DNA of 64,000 nt from Plutella xylostella (Eukaryota > Arthropoda > Insecta > Lepidoptera > Plutellidae), in contig NC_063983.1 in NCBI RefSeq assembly GCF_932276165.1, forward strand, positions 3,479,501 to 3,543,500, in the 5' to 3' direction. Shown here piece by piece: positions 23,716-37,600 of this stretch (positions within the stretch are counted from its first letter, which is position 1; every line of letters begins with the position of its first letter). The notes below the pieces were generated by a model. That model was given only the letters and a program-made list of their open reading frames with translations. It was not told the origin of the DNA and searched no databases. The position numbers and the translations under genes are program-made.

Positions 23716-24150
23716 ACGTCCCTCTTTTTCCGTCAGGAGTAATGAACGGTCCATTTTATCAATCTTACATTATGTCCTAAACCAGTCTCTAATCAACTGT
23801 TTCAAAGCCAGAACTTTCACAATCGTAATCGGACCTTGAGTTTAATTAAGAAATACAATAATTATTTGTAAACAAAAGACCCTTTATCCAGCTTTCGTAA
23901 TATTTCCTAAACTGTATCGACACACCATTGAAGCTATATTCAAGTAGCAGAAATTGAGTAACATTATTGAATAAATTTAATGTCTATTTAATTCGCTGAA
24001 CATGTCGATCATTGTTTCTAATAGAATTGTAATCTATCTTCGTTAATCATTAATATAGTGAGGAATAATACAATGTACCTATAGGTATATAATATAATAT
24101 TGACTCTCTGTGAAATAGGTTTAACTTGGATTTTATGGTTTCAGAGATTA

Positions 24151-24288
24151 AGCCCCACTTGCACAAACATATAAAATTTAGATTTAGTGTTAAATCTCGA
24201 TTTAGTGTCAAATTTTATATGGACTGACGTTTCTTAAATCGACATTTGACACTAAATCTAGATTTAATTTGTTTCTGCAAGTGGGGCT
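24151..24288. mobile_element. Short MITE with AGCCCCACTTGCA ends
   Basis: 13-bp terminal inverted repeats (24151-24163, 24276-24288). The interior is also palindromic, with repeated ATTTAGTGT units. Confidence 0.7.
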
Positions 24289-24552
24289 AACTTATTAATA
24301 TTACTTATATTCTTAGAAATAAGTTTATACATCAAAGAGCTAAGCGTTTGGTTGAGAGTATAATAAGTGTATCTATATAACTGTAAACGCATGGAGCATT
24401 GCTCTACGAAGACACTAGCACTTGAAAATCACAAATTTGCCCTGAATGAGGCACTGCACTGCGGCTTTTAATGGAAAAGCTGTGGGGTCACTCTAAACCG
24501 ACGAACGAAAGAACAAGAATTGTCACGCAATCGGCACGCTTAGGCTGCGTCC

Positions 24553-24729
24553 CCAGTAAGGCCTGGGTCTCCTATTTACGCCGCAGGTCGCGACCAGAAA
24601 TATAGAAATGTACTGATGCGGTCTCCCTCACACGCCGACGTTGGCGCGTAGACATAATGAGCATCGTGACGCGGCCTACGGCGTGACGCTGGACGCGACC
24701 TGCGGCGTAAATAGGAGACCCGGGCCTTA
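24553..24729. mobile_element. Inner MITE, copy 1
   Basis: Terminal inverted repeats of about 35 bp: AGGCCTGGGTCTCCTATTTA on the left and its near-complement on the right. Confidence 0.75.
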
Positions 24730-24868
24730 GCAAACTGTCAGCGGCCAACTGAATTAGCGGCGTATCGGTTTAGTACGCCCTTCCATATATTTCAAATGGA
24801 GTGTTCACAGTTTGCTAGTTTTGCGCTCACTGTACGCAGTTTGCAGCGTTACGCGCGCCGACTATCTT

Positions 24869-25081
24869 AGGCCCGGGTCTCCTATTTACTCCGTAGGTCG
24901 CGTCAAGTGTCACGCCGTAGGCCGCGTCACGATGCTCCCTATAGAAATGTACTGATGCGGTCTCCCTCACACGCCGACGTTGGCGCGTAGACGCCGTAGG
25001 TAGGCCGTAGGAAGTTGATCGAAACGTTTACGTCAAAGTCGGACGCCGCATATAGCATAAAATAGGAGACCCAGGCCTTAG
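24869..25081. mobile_element. Inner MITE, copy 2
   Basis: Same ends (AGGCCCGGGTCTCCTATTTA) and shared interior (ACTGATGCGGTCTCCCTCAC) as the copy at 24553, but more diverged. Confidence 0.7.
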
Positions 25082-25185
25082 TGAACGGCCGACTCCCGTC
25101 AGAACAGCAGGATAGAGTCGTGGTTAGCTGCAATTTTTTTTGCCACGGCTGGAAATTCTTGTTCGTCTACTTAGAGAGTGACCCC

Positions 25186-27295
25186 CTGGACAAGTGGTGG
25201 TATTCAGTGGCAGTCGATAATTAGCTCCATTCATGGTGCGAAGACGAGGCAACCATCACTCTCACTTTCCTACAATGCACCGCTAATGAAGACTTAAGAA
25301 GGAATAGACTTGGACATTACAGCAAGACAAGGAAATCAATCGTAGGATTGAAAACTCCTGAATGAGCTTCTGATTCTGATCCATGAAGAATCAGAAACTT
25401 TAGGCAGAATTAAACCTTCAGACAATCAATATCAATAACATTTCTGTATTTCTACACTCCTTTACCATCATTACATAACTAAATTATGAAAAAAAACCTT
25501 AAAAAGGTAAGTTATGTTTGATAAAAAATCACACATAAACCACTGTTTTCGGTTATAATTAACACTATTTTAATTTTATGGTGCGTGAAGCGAAACGGTT
25601 CTTTGAGTATATGATGCATTCTATTACTTTTACTTTTTGTTGGACAACATAATCTGTATTATACTTAATGCACCGTTCTTTTTGGTCGGTAATATTATGT
25701 TGCTCTGAAAAAGACCTACCTAGTACGATATTATAAGTACATATTTATTACAACGTGAGACGTGGTGTTGGCGTGGTGTATCGTTATGTATGCTTTTTTA
25801 AATAAAGAAAAACCTTTATTCAGTTCACTGCAGTGACTGCACAAATAACAAATAGGTATTAAATTAAGTAGGTACTTACACAAAATCGTTACTTTAAAAA
25901 ATATGGAGGATTTTTTTCCGAAAACAAAATGGGACTCAAGAAATAATCCTGAAACACAAATCAGAAACTCAGTATCTCCACTGCAATGAAAATTCATCGT
26001 GATTTTTTCAGCCCGCTCTAGTAGATTATGCTGTCTACAATCTGCGGTGCGAGCCCGCCAACAGTCGTGCGACAAAAAGCTTCACTTTCTCAACAAACAC
26101 ACCAATTATCGCATTAAATGTATTGTTCTTCATAATAACATTAAAAATCGTTTCCTTTTTTATAAGAAACCGATAACAATCGAATCTTCGGATTACACAA
26201 TGGCCACTGTGGCTGTAACAGGTTGTGTGAATTGTTATAATTGTTGCGTTTTTGTTCAATAAGTAATTAAAAAGTATACTTACTCAAAGAAAGAAAAAGT
26301 AACATTCAAAGTTTGTTGCACCTTCTCTTACTGTTGAAATTGTACACACCTTCTTATAATAGGTGCCTACATAGTTTTTTGTAGAAACGATCTGTAGTGT
26401 AGATATTACCACAAAACGTTAAAAGCCTTGTTTATTGGGAGAAAAAAAATTGGTTAGATAATCTGGTTTACGGTTGAATTTAGTTCTGAATCTGAGTTCT
26501 GTTTCACATAGATTAAGAAATAAAGATATATATAAAGAAAATAGGAGGATAAGCACATCAAAAAGGGCCGAAATAATGTGTTCGACCCTTCATACAGAAA
26601 ATACAAAAATGCATATAAAAACCTAGGTAAATTAAAAAAAAATATTTTTTTTCCTTAATTCACATAAGTCACATTGCATTTAATATTTTTTGCGGTGAAT
26701 AGTAGAGTCAATTTCGAATTACTCACATCATGTATAAGGAAGTAGGTATTGAGTTAGTGTAGTTTTATTTTAGTCATTGCAACCTCTCAATCTCACTGCT
26801 TCATAAAACTCCGAGCAAAAACTATAATTGAAAATGTTCCCACAACACTTTTATTTCGCAGCGCTCAGTAAAAGCGGGACAAATTGCTCGTAGATAAATT
26901 GAACAAAAAATCTGGTTTGGAATTCACGTATAGCGTTATTATAAACCAATTAACTGGCAATTAGAATTATCACTGACCTTTCTCAACTGATAACTTGCTC
27001 ACTAGCCTTGGGAGAAATGCCACTACACGTTTGCCTTGGTGAAACAATGGCCCTGAAAGTAAGAATTTACTGATCTGTAATTCAACCCAAACACCACTGA
27101 CTTCAAATTTTTACCCCGTTAAGGCGTGGAAAACAGGATTGTTATGTTTTTGAGAGTAGATCCAATCGTTAAATTCTTGTTGCATCTCACATCGCCGTGT
27201 TTATCGTGAATCGCAATACCTCGTGAGATGTAAAATTAAAATTAGACATTTTGGGCTTTTAAGAATCAAAGAATCCATTATTCAGTTAATGAAGT
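25186..27295. other. Gene-free stretch
   Basis: AT-rich. The frames at 25731-26262 show no domain or codon pattern I recognise and overlap on both strands. No RNA gene seen. Confidence 0.5.
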
Positions 27296-28138
27296 GAGTC
27301 CTTCGTCAAGTCGCGCGCCTTAGACTCGCGCGCCGCGCGCGAGTTGCCCGTCCCGTATTTACCTACTTTTTTTGTCGTCAACTCGCTCGACTGTGAAAAT
27401 ATGTAGAGTCAGCCACAAAAGTTATAATTTATTATGCTATTTATGCTTAAGGTAACTTCTTAAAATGTATAGGGTATTTTATAGGACTTTACCTTAAAAT
27501 AAAACACAATATCCTTTCGGAGATGTATAATTTAAGATATAATATTCTAATAATAATCAACAACAAAAAATTGGCTTATTACTTATCAACATAAATTCAC
27601 TAATATTTTTATAATAAACATCAGTAAAAACTGCCACATTTTAATATTTTTGCACTGTACTGTAGACTGTAAGTAATGCACTGTACATCTCTGCTTCGCA
27701 TTAGGAGTAACACTAAAACGACGTCACTAAAACAATGATGACGTTTTAACCCTTTAAACCGGTTTTTGCAACAAAAACTTGAAGGACATAGCTATGACAG
27801 GTAAAATTGGCGCACGGGATGAGAGAGATAGCAATCTTGGGTATCATGCGTCATAGGTCACATCCCCTTTTGCCTCATTCCGCACTTCCAACATAGGCTT
27901 TATTGTCCCGAAATCAAAGCATCTACTTTAATGGCGACTGTCTAGTCGGTACCTTCTTATGCTAATCAGCCAGGGGACAATATTATTATTTAACTATATT
28001 TTTTAGTTTCAATTCGTTTGCATCTGACCGTACTTTACATGTACTTTACATGGGCACGCGAGTTGATGATATAAAAAAACAGTAGATGCCAACTCGCGCG
28101 GCGCGCGACTCTAAGGCGCGCGACTTGACGAAGGACTC
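27296..28138. mobile_element. DNA element with GC-rich ~49-bp terminal inverted repeats
   Basis: Starts GAGTCCTTCGTCAAGTCGCG and ends with the reverse complement at 28138. The arms are GC-rich (CGCGCGCC tracts) while the 740-bp interior is AT-rich. No transposase is seen, so the copy is non-autonomous. Confidence 0.7.
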
Positions 28139-29096
28139 GTTTGAACGATAATCTAGGTGAGCCTCATAATAATTAGCATAAGCCCACAGTAACAAACCAT
28201 TGATTGTTTACAAAGGAGTGGGCGAACACACATCATACTGTAAGCAAGCACATAGCACACCAATTGGAATACATGGTGAAACTTTATCAGTGACACTCCT
28301 GTCTGCAGGTCAGGTTTTGAGGAAAACTCTAAGATCGCAAAAAACAGATGTTCCATTAATTTTGAATTAACTTTACCTACTATTAAATGCGGTTTTGGAA
28401 TTGTTCTTTTAATAAAAGTTGATCATTATGACGTGTAGACTCAAATGGTAACAGAAATGTTACTTATAAAATTCCACCCTGTATAAACTAGCATACCTAC
28501 CTACTTATACTGCCACACACTATATTGACATAAACGGTGACCCACCACGTCTGCCAGTGTTTGTTTATGGTTATGAGTTATGACTATGAGACAAAGGTAA
28601 AGTTCACATAAGTACTTGTAGTTGTTGAAGCTGTAAATATTTTGTGATGTGAATCCGACAACAGACAGATCGACCGCTTATTTTAACATAGATAAACGCC
28701 TATATATAGTTTAGTCCAAGATCTACAATAAGTAAATAATTATGTAGATTGAACATTATACTTACTTTATGAGGAAGATCGAACGGACACTGAATATATT
28801 ATTATGCTCGTCGTTCGGGACGATCGATCATAGAGGTTTAACATTACTATAATCATCTTAAACCTCAACACTTAGTTAGGAGTCTGTTTTTATAAAAGGA
28901 TCCTTGACCAAAATTTAACGTTGCTGAGATGAGAACTTTATACCAATCGGCTGTCCCAACTGCTTTATAAGAAGATAGATCAAGTGCAAATATTGTGCAA
29001 CGCAAGTTGAGTCGACCTTAGATTTACTTATGTGCTGACGACTGTCTTTCGACATAATGTAAATATGGAAAACCTTTAAAATAAGTTCGTCGTCTT
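28139..29096. other. Gene-free stretch
   Basis: No coding region, RNA gene or repeat recognised. Confidence 0.5.
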
Positions 29097-29528
29097 AGGG
29101 TCAATTCAGACGTACCACAACCACACCATAGCCACAACCACACCACAACCACGCGGTGTGGTCGGGCGTATATTTTGTATTGACAATGAATAATCCAATT
29201 CACACGTGCCACATTTTGCCGTTGTTATCGACCACCTGTGTAATATGACCACATCGCAACCACATCGCAACCACAACGCAACCACATCGCAACGGCAACG
29301 CCGCCACGCGGCAGCGGCACCGCAGCATCCTGTTTTCCGTATTAACTGCACACGACGACGTGGTTACCACATCGCAATGACAGCGACAACGCAACCACAT
29401 CGACATTTTGTCGCTGCCACAACACAACTGCAAAAAGCCGCTGTCACACAATTCACACGTAACCACAGCTTGACCACATTTTGTTGCTGCGACGTGGTGT
29501 GGTTGTGGTACGTGTGAATTGACGCTTA
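29097..29528. mobile_element. MITE with tandem CCACAACCACA / ACCACATCGCA interior
   Basis: The end TAGGGTCAATTCAGACGTAC faces its near reverse complement (GTACGTGTGAATTGACGCTTA) at 29508-29528. The interior holds many short repeats of the type ACCACATCGCA. Confidence 0.65.
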
Positions 29529-29604
29529 GCGTGTCGGTGACATTTGTCACAAGAGCCAATGATTTAATATATAAGTCAATGACAAGAGTTGGCAATGTAG
29601 CACA

Positions 29605-29709
29605 GGGCGCTATTAAGACGTGACAAGAGTTCTCCGTCCCGCTCGCTCTTGAGGCTGCGCGAAGTGAGTGAGCGCGATGCAAAACTTTTGTCACGTCTTA
29701 AATGCGCCC
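29605..29709. mobile_element. Short MITE with GGGCGC...GCGCCC ends
   Basis: Inverted ends of about 28 bp: GGGCGCTATTAAGACGTGAC and the matching GTCACGTCTTAA-TGCGCCC. Confidence 0.6.
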
Positions 29710-31391
29710 CGTACTAGCCCTTCTGAACTAGGCTTTGTCACCGTGGCGGAAGGATTTGCTGGTCAGTAGAGCTATCCGGAAAAAACGCAGCACATTCTAT
29801 TCGATAGTCTATTCGAAAGTGCTGTCAACCTGTCAACAACAAAATGGCGGTGTATTGCGGTGTACAGATTTGCGAAAGTTTGACAGCTATCATTCCATAG
29901 GTCATTGTCAGAATAATATTATGTACTCTGTGGTCATTCTTTTCGAAACTCATTCGAAAGGTAAAAAGTGTTCGAAAGTGCTGTCAAGTTGACAATAGTC
30001 GCACTCGCATTCGATTCTATTCGTTAGCTCGAATTTTCATGATACGGGTACTGATCAGCTCGGTCAGTCGCTGGCCATCCAGGATGCGCCGGACGTATGT
30101 TTTTTTTTTGTTTCAATGTATTTATTAAGTAAACATAAAAAACACAGTACAATTAATAATGACCCACAAAACCAGTTTACTGGTTTGTCTGTGGATTCAG
30201 ACTTCACTCTTAATAAACTAATTATATTATATTCTATTTTTTAAGAAACTTAGTGCTTAACAATAAATTTAACTTGATACTTGTTTAAACATCAGACAAT
30301 AGGTATCTAGATTTTACTTAACAAATGTTTTTTTAACAATCATATATACATACAGTACTTAGTACAGTACATACAGTACTTAGTACAGTACTTAGTAGTA
30401 GTTTATACAGTACTTACAGTTCCTAAACACATCACTCGGGAAGACTCCTTTCAGGCACCGCATTCTCAATCACATACCTAATTAAATGTGTGAATCGTTA
30501 GGTTACATACATATTAGGATACTTACATACATTCATCAGCGAACTCACTCTCATATACACTCACGACTGTAATCCCCGAAGGGGTAGTCAGAGGTGGCGC
30601 ACAAGCGAGCCACCCACTTTTCACAGCACCATAATATCGTTAGGTAATTGCATGATAAATATGATAATGTAAACCTTGTTAATAACTCTAACAACATAAG
30701 AAAAAATTCCGACGCTGCACTTTTCTTAGGCTTCAGAAAACACCTTGTCCCTAAAAAGTGTAAGAAAATAACGGTAAAATGCATCCATGACCAAGGACAA
30801 CTGGCTTTCACTTGCCCCATTTACCGAAGCAACACGAACGACTATAAAAATGGTTGCCCTGTATTATCATTATCACCCGCACCTAATCTTTCCTTTGGTC
30901 ACGCCCAAGATAGCCACGAAGTAACCAGCTGTGGTAGACCCGCGCCGGTTATATTCACTTTCAATGTAATTTTAGTGCAAAAATATACTGAAGAAAGTAC
31001 CTAAACTTATTTATCATGAAGCCATTTTTCATAAGACTTATAAAAATGGTAAAAGTAATGTTTGGTATGCTGCATAATTTTATGTAGTTTTATAAATAAG
31101 ATTTAGGTAGGTATACTTTAACGTTTTATGAGTATCTAAGTAAGTGTTGGTCGGAGTAAGCATGAGGTTCAATTTAAACTGGTCAAGTGGTAAGTATGGC
31201 ATAATTGAGTTAACTAAATGAGCTATCATGTGGCGCCTGCTATACGCATCCACATGATATAATGATCGAGGAAACCAATTAGTTTTCGATGTATGATCAT
31301 TGATCACACCACAATTAGTCCAGGATAATGAAACTGTATAACGTTTCGGCGTAAATAAACCAACGAAATTGGTAAATTCTTACATTACCTA
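29710..31391. other. Repeat fragments, no gene
   Basis: A short tandem repeat of ACAGTACTTAGT-like units lies at 30350-30415. A minus-strand SINE-like tail (CCCCGAAGGGGTAGTCAGAG) lies at about 30560-30625. Otherwise nothing recognised. Confidence 0.5.
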
Positions 31392-31402
31392 CTTACTTAT
31401 TA

Positions 31403-31666
31403 AAACAAAAAAAAACACGCACTCACGCCTTGTACCAATGTACTCCCTTGCGGGGTAGGCAGAGGTGCATTGCTGCACCCACTTTTCGCCAGAGTGTTAT
31501 GTTAGTCCCAATGTAATAGGGGGCGGGCCTATTGCCATTTTACGGGCACATCCAAGACCCGAGAACAAATATCTGTGTTTAAACAAATATCTGCCCCAGC
31601 CGGGAATCGAACCCGGGACCATCGGCTCAGTAGTCAGGGTCACTAACCACTACGCCATTCGGTCGC
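31403..31666 (-). mobile_element. SINE family A, full copy with 11-bp target duplication
   Basis: Minus-strand tRNA-derived head (A box GCGTAGTGGTTAGTG, B box GGGTTCGATTCCC) followed by the shared body. Flanked by CTTACTTATTA at 31392-31402 and 31667-31677. Confidence 0.9.
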
Positions 31667-31677
31667 CTTACTTATTA

Positions 31678-34556
31678 TAAGAAAAGCCTTACTTATTATA
31701 AGAAAAAAATATGTAGTAAGTACGTAACAACAACACTCTGTTACTTTAACTCTGAGAGTTAGTTATAGGATACCATAAGATTCTTATATTCGAATGTCTT
31801 TCAATAGGTATAACTATAACGTTTAAAAGGAAATTGTAATAATCTTTAATATTTTCACACATTAAAATTTATGATTTCCTTTTCCTCTCTCCCATTTAAA
31901 AAAATTGTGAAGAGTTATAAATGTATCTACACTATATTATGATTGACTCATGATAAATGATGTGATTTTGACATACTCAGAATCTTTTCAGGCCTTTTTT
32001 ATTTTAGCTTCAAAAAAAAACTAGGTACTTACCTATGATAAATACAATAAACCTACAATAAATATAAATCAGGCTGTGTAGGAAGCACGGTAATAAATAT
32101 TATCTTATAGTAAAAAATGGTATTTACAGTATACCGCAACATCATTTGTTCTCTGTCAAAATACCCGCAATGACTTCAATAGAGCTTCATCTCTTTCAAA
32201 TGTTTTTGCTAATATCCTAACGGTCTATTGTATTAAAATAATCTATTGTAGCTCGTATTTCAACCGACACAAGAATCAATTATGGTTTATAAAAACATAT
32301 GAAGAGAGCATCGGGCTACTTTATTATAATGTTAATCATTATCTGTGTGGAGAATGTGTATGTAAGTACCTATGTATCATTTAGGTACTTATACATACAA
32401 TGTCGGTGGGTACATATGCATTGTACAGTCTTGGTAGATAGACATCACGTTAAGGTTGTTACAAGAACGTCCGTTTAAAAGAAGTTAGGTAGGTACTTAC
32501 CTACATATATTTTTTTTCAGTCGGCGGCAGTGCTAGTTAACCCTAGTAACAATGAATAGGTAGGGAAGTTTCGTATTTTTAAGAATTGAATATCAATCAT
32601 ATGTCCAATCCTGTAAGGAATTATTAACAGAAGATAAAAAGGATTTGTTCTCGGGTACGGAAATATAAACGCATTCCGATTTCTGACCTACAACTTTTTA
32701 TTACTCATAGTATGCACACTGCACATTGCACAATGCACACCCCTTTCACAAAAAATGTCCATGGTTCATTCATTATAAGAGTGGGTCAGTCAGCCGCCAG
32801 ATTCCTTTGTGGCAACCCTATAATTCAGCCTACAGTTAAATTTGACTCGAAGAAAGTGTTACCGATTCATTTATGTCTTCTCATGGCGTATTCAAAGGAC
32901 GACGGGATGTCTTTCATACATTTTAACCCATTGTTGATAACCACTGTCCTGTATTTATAGTTGGAATAGTTAATCCTTCTACTAGATAGTCTATTAATCC
33001 GGTTTCTTAGGCAAGATACTTGAATGGGAATCAGCTGTAGATCAGGCTCCCATAAGGATTGTACAATAAAGTTTATAAAAACCAAAACAATCAGAATTTG
33101 CACAGATTTGGTTTTTTGTTCTGTTCGAGATCAAGGATATCTTACTTATTAAGACTTTACCAATAATATACTTAGTTAACCAATTCAATTCAAGACTCGT
33201 GGTTTGGCATTACTTCTACTATTAGTGCGGTAAGCTAAGCTTCTTACGGACTCTTCGCTTATGATTATTGACTTTATTGTAATGCCTTTGTATGAATGTC
33301 GTACCTAATATTCCATGACGTCGTTTCATATAATCCGCGAAATATACTTTTATCTGCAGTTAGATCTTATCGAAACATAACAATACAACATAGATTGACA
33401 GCTCGTTGATATCGAAAATATTTAGGTATGTGCGTGCTGAGTTAGTTATCTATCTTAACAGTAAAATACCTACCATACAAAACGTTTCGGGAATTGTGGG
33501 TGCGGGTATATAATATAGATACAATATGTATATCATGACCACAAACATCTATGACGGCAGCATAACTGATGGCCACTCAAATAGGCATTAGAGCGCGACT
33601 TCACATGTGCTATTAGCTTACTAACATATGTGCACTCTTGCAACAGTATGCATTTTCTATTTGTGGATATACTTGGGTACAAAAGGATTAGCCGATCGAT
33701 GTAAGGAAATCGATGGGGTAACCATTATGGGGTACCCATTAGTCCTCTAAATTCTCCGTATGTTGTCCGAATCATTAATGACCTTAAAAATCTAAATATT
33801 TACCAACATTAGTTATCAAGTGAATCATAACCTTTAAGTGAGTTCGGAAGCTACAACTTATCTACACTTCCTGAACCCATTCTTGTTTTTATTTTGCATT
33901 CCAGTTATCTGTGTCAGCCCAGACACAATAGTGCCTTCGAGATCACGACAAACTATTGTGTTTCTGCTTGAAAACGAAAGTTTTGCGCAATATCTTTGAG
34001 GATTGTAAGAAAAATGTTCTGAGAATAGGTCACGAGTCTTAGGAAACTGTTCCGTCCGTTTGCATTCAAGAGAGGACGTCTATACTGAGAATCACGATGC
34101 AGTATAATATGAAGTCGTGAATGGCAAGCTCCTATATTGAATGTTTTGCAATTTGCAAGAGGTTGCCTGTTTAGCTGCATGGCTGCATGGTGTCGAGGAC
34201 GCAACGTGACCTTTCCAGCGCCCTGCCGAGTGACATTTCGAGCTTCTAATGCTGCTATTGTAGACAACTACTCCGCGATGTTTCGCAAAACAAGTAACGC
34301 CTGTCACACACCGACATAATTAGCAAATGGCACGTAACTAGACAGATTCTGACGGGGCGGTAACACAATCGTTCGCTTGAACTATCAACTAGCAACTATG
34401 CCGATTGATACAATACAACGATACGACCCACGCGATAATTGCTCTCGTGTTCAACTGTAATCACATACGGCTGCTAGAGAACTTGCTCAACGACTATTAC
34501 CTATTTTAAATAACAATGGACGTGGAAAAAAAGAGAACGTAAATAGATACATTTCA
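31678..34556. other. Gene-free stretch
   Basis: AT-rich. Short frames at 32712-33103 and 33953-34319 overlap on both strands and have no recognisable domain. The right edge is the presumed end of the PH-gene transcript. Confidence 0.45.
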
Positions 34557-34562
34557 TTTATT
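34557..34562 (-). terminator. Polyadenylation signal of the PH-domain gene
   Basis: AATAAA on the minus strand, 126 nt downstream of the stop codon at 34688. Confidence 0.6.
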
Positions 34563-34687
34563 ATTTATATTAGGTACTTTATAACAATACTTTTAACAGT
34601 CTTAATACGAACGACTAAAGTGAGACAGTCGGCGAACCTGGCCGGTACTCTCTACTAGTGCTATATACAGATGTGTGTGAGAGTGGT

Positions 34688-37600
34688 TCAGGCATAGATG
34701 AGTGAGGAGAAGGCGCGCGGCGCGGGCTGCGGCGGCGCGCTGTGTCGCTGCGCGGGGCCGGGGGCGCCGGGGGGAGGGGCGGGGGGGCCCGCGCCGCGCG
34801 CCACCGCCTCGAAGTACTGGCGCAGGTCGCTGACGGAGCGCGAGGGCGGCGCCTGCAGGTCGTGCAGCGAGGCGGCGCGGCGCGGGGACGCGGGGGCGGC
34901 GCGCGCCGGCGCCAGCTGCTCGCTGCTGCGCGCCAGCGAGCCGCCGCCCTCCTTCATCGACTCGAACAGCGCCCGCCGCTCTCTCACGGGAATATATTGA
35001 GCTATAGCGTCGTGCGCGTTGGGCGAGCACGACCTGGCCCTGTTCTCCAGCGAGGAGGTCTTCCGCCGCGCCGCCTCCATCGCGAAGCGGCCTCGCTCGG
35101 CCCCTCGCTCCGAGCCCTCCCATCGCTTTAGATACCGATGTCGCCCCGGCTCCGGCTCGAGCGACCTGGCCGCGCGCGGCAGCGTGTGGTGCTGGAGGGA
35201 GCTCGCGTTCAGTTTGCTGCAGTTATCACACTTGACGATCTCCGCCTTGCGTATGGGCGCGTCGACGACGTCGGTGGTTTTTAAAGCGTCGAGGGACAGC
35301 GAGAGGTCGAGGCTGCGGTCGGACGATGAGTCGTAGTCGTCGTCCTCGACGACGATGCCCTCGTCCGTGGCGGCGGGCGAGTGGTCGCGCGGCACGAGCG
35401 TGGTCTCGCCGGCGGACAGCAGGCGGCGGCGCGCGCGGGGCGGGGGCCGGGGGGCGGGGGCCGGCGCGGGGGGTGGGGCGGGGGCCGTGTCCGCGGCCGG
35501 CAGCACGTCCAGGAAGCGCACGTGCGGCAGCGGCGTCTGGCGCAGGATCTCCACGCACAGCGCGCGCACCCACCGCGCGTACTCCGTCGCATTGCACGCC
35601 TGCAACAAACGCAGACCGCATTACATAAACCAATAGTGGAGACGTAAATAGATAATCTTATTTGCATAACAACTGGACCCATTCAAATGCTAAGATGCTT
35701 TTTGCGCAGTAACGGCAGGAAGGACGTAAAAAAAGACATCTCATCTTATAATTTCTGTAGAAATAGTTACATACTATTTGATATGTTAGGGAGTCATTGA
35801 GATTCGTCTCTCATCAAACGTGTTTCTTTTACGTGTCAACACCTTCACGAGTCTAGCCCTTCTTATGGTAAATAGCCACACAAAAAGATTGCTACGTACA
35901 AAAGATGATGATTTACGGTTGTTGCATTACATTGAGGTCTATTAAATTGAGCAAAACGTGAGAAAGGCGCGTCTTGAAGGGGCTCAAACGTCTTAAAACG
36001 GCGCTCCTTTGACCTCAAGAGCAAAAGTGAATGGAAGCCGTTGGTTTATTTTACACCCCAAAATTATACTAGAGGTATATTTTGTTCCTCGGGACACAAA
36101 AAACTAATACTATCTAAGAATGTTGGTACCGAGAAATAGGACACACACGTCGAGTGCGAGACTTAATTGTGTATGAGCATCATATCATGCAAGTATTTAT
36201 GATATGTATACTCATATTATAAATTAATATTTATTTATGGATCTATTGTTGTACTGGGACAATGACCAGCGACGGGCGACGTGACTACATTTTAATTATG
36301 TCGAAGTTGTTTTCTAATCGTTAGGCTAATAGCATAGCTGTTTGGTGAAGATTTTGTGATTTCTTTAACAAATATGCGTTTCCGGTAATTTAAAAGATTG
36401 GCCTATGAATACTTCTGAGTAAAAAAATGAATAGTCCGTCTCACAACACAATAATGACCTCGCGTGTATTGTAACAATTTATTTGAATGCCGTACAATAC
36501 TATAATACAAGTACTTGGATATATAGTTTTAATATCACAGTGACACCAAAACGGTATGTTTCATACGGTAGACTACGGCACAATTGTTGTTATTAGCCCA
36601 GATCTACTAACCGAATGGTATATCTGACTGGTCTATGACATTAGCAGTGCCACTAAAGTTAAAGCGTAGAGTAGATAGACGACTAGTGTGAGGTCAACTT
36701 TACAATGACTCAAGTCAATTTTGCCTTACTGCCCTTGTTAACAATTTTTTTACGATATCGTACATGTCTTTTATAATAGTTAGGATTATTATTGCCTACC
36801 AAATGCGAGGTAGGGAACATTAGGTTTTTCTAGCGGACATGATGGTTTTTGACATTGCAATCATGACAATGTAAATGCGATTTATGCATGAATAATTATG
36901 GCTGATTCACATGACTTGGCACAGACAATCATGTTTGCAATTACACGGCTATATGAGTTAGATTTACCTCCTGTCTATGCCTCAGATGTTTTCATTAGTA
37001 CCGGAACTGTTATAATTAGTAGGGACTGCGTGAGATAAAATATAAAAATTGCATCCCTGTGAATCTGTGATGTGATGTAGCAGCCTTGAAGCTGTGACTG
37101 TACAACAAACTACAGTAGTACTGTATCAAGCTGTCCGTGTGTATGGCCGTTCTAACATGCCCAATATATTGTCTTGAACGATAGCCCTCGAATGGAGGTA
37201 AAAACATAAACCTTTACTATCTTGAATGTGTTGACCAAGAGACTGAGAGTTACGAAATCAGAAGCTATCTTTTACACATCAAAATAACATCAATTTTGAT
37301 ATTCGTGTAACAACAAATTTAGGGCGTTTTTTATAGGTCGGTGTCTTACTAAGTATGATATTCTAAGTTAGTAGCGCATGAACCAAATATTAACAACCTA
37401 GATTCAAATGATTTATTTATCGGACCATTTCATCGTGACCTTTGACATGGCATACTTAAATAAAAAAGCATCAACAAACGCATAGGTTTTTAAAACAGTA
37501 GTAAAATTTTGTTGTTCTTTGGTTTTCGTGAGTTTCGGTAAGGCTGGTTAATTACCTATATTCTTACCCCAAATTCAGAGCTTTTTGACACTTTAATCAT

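Larger units (their letters stand above)
24484..25185. mobile_element. MITE containing two nested MITEs
   Basis: The outer ends are GGGGTCACTCT (24484-24494) and its reverse complement (25175-25185), with related subterminal text (GACGAACGAA...AGAACAAGAATT on the left, AATTCTTGTTCGTC on the right). Two copies of a second family lie inside. Confidence 0.6.

Noticed and set aside
30350..30415. CRISPR-like spaced repeat
   Set aside because: It is a short eukaryotic tandem repeat of about 12-bp units with no regular unique spacers.
34698..35647. Several long plus-strand frames in the GC-rich PH-gene exon
   Set aside because: They are antisense shadows of a high-GC exon, are low-complexity Arg/Ala/Gly-rich, and lack splice support. 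The minus-strand frame joins to upstream exons in phase.
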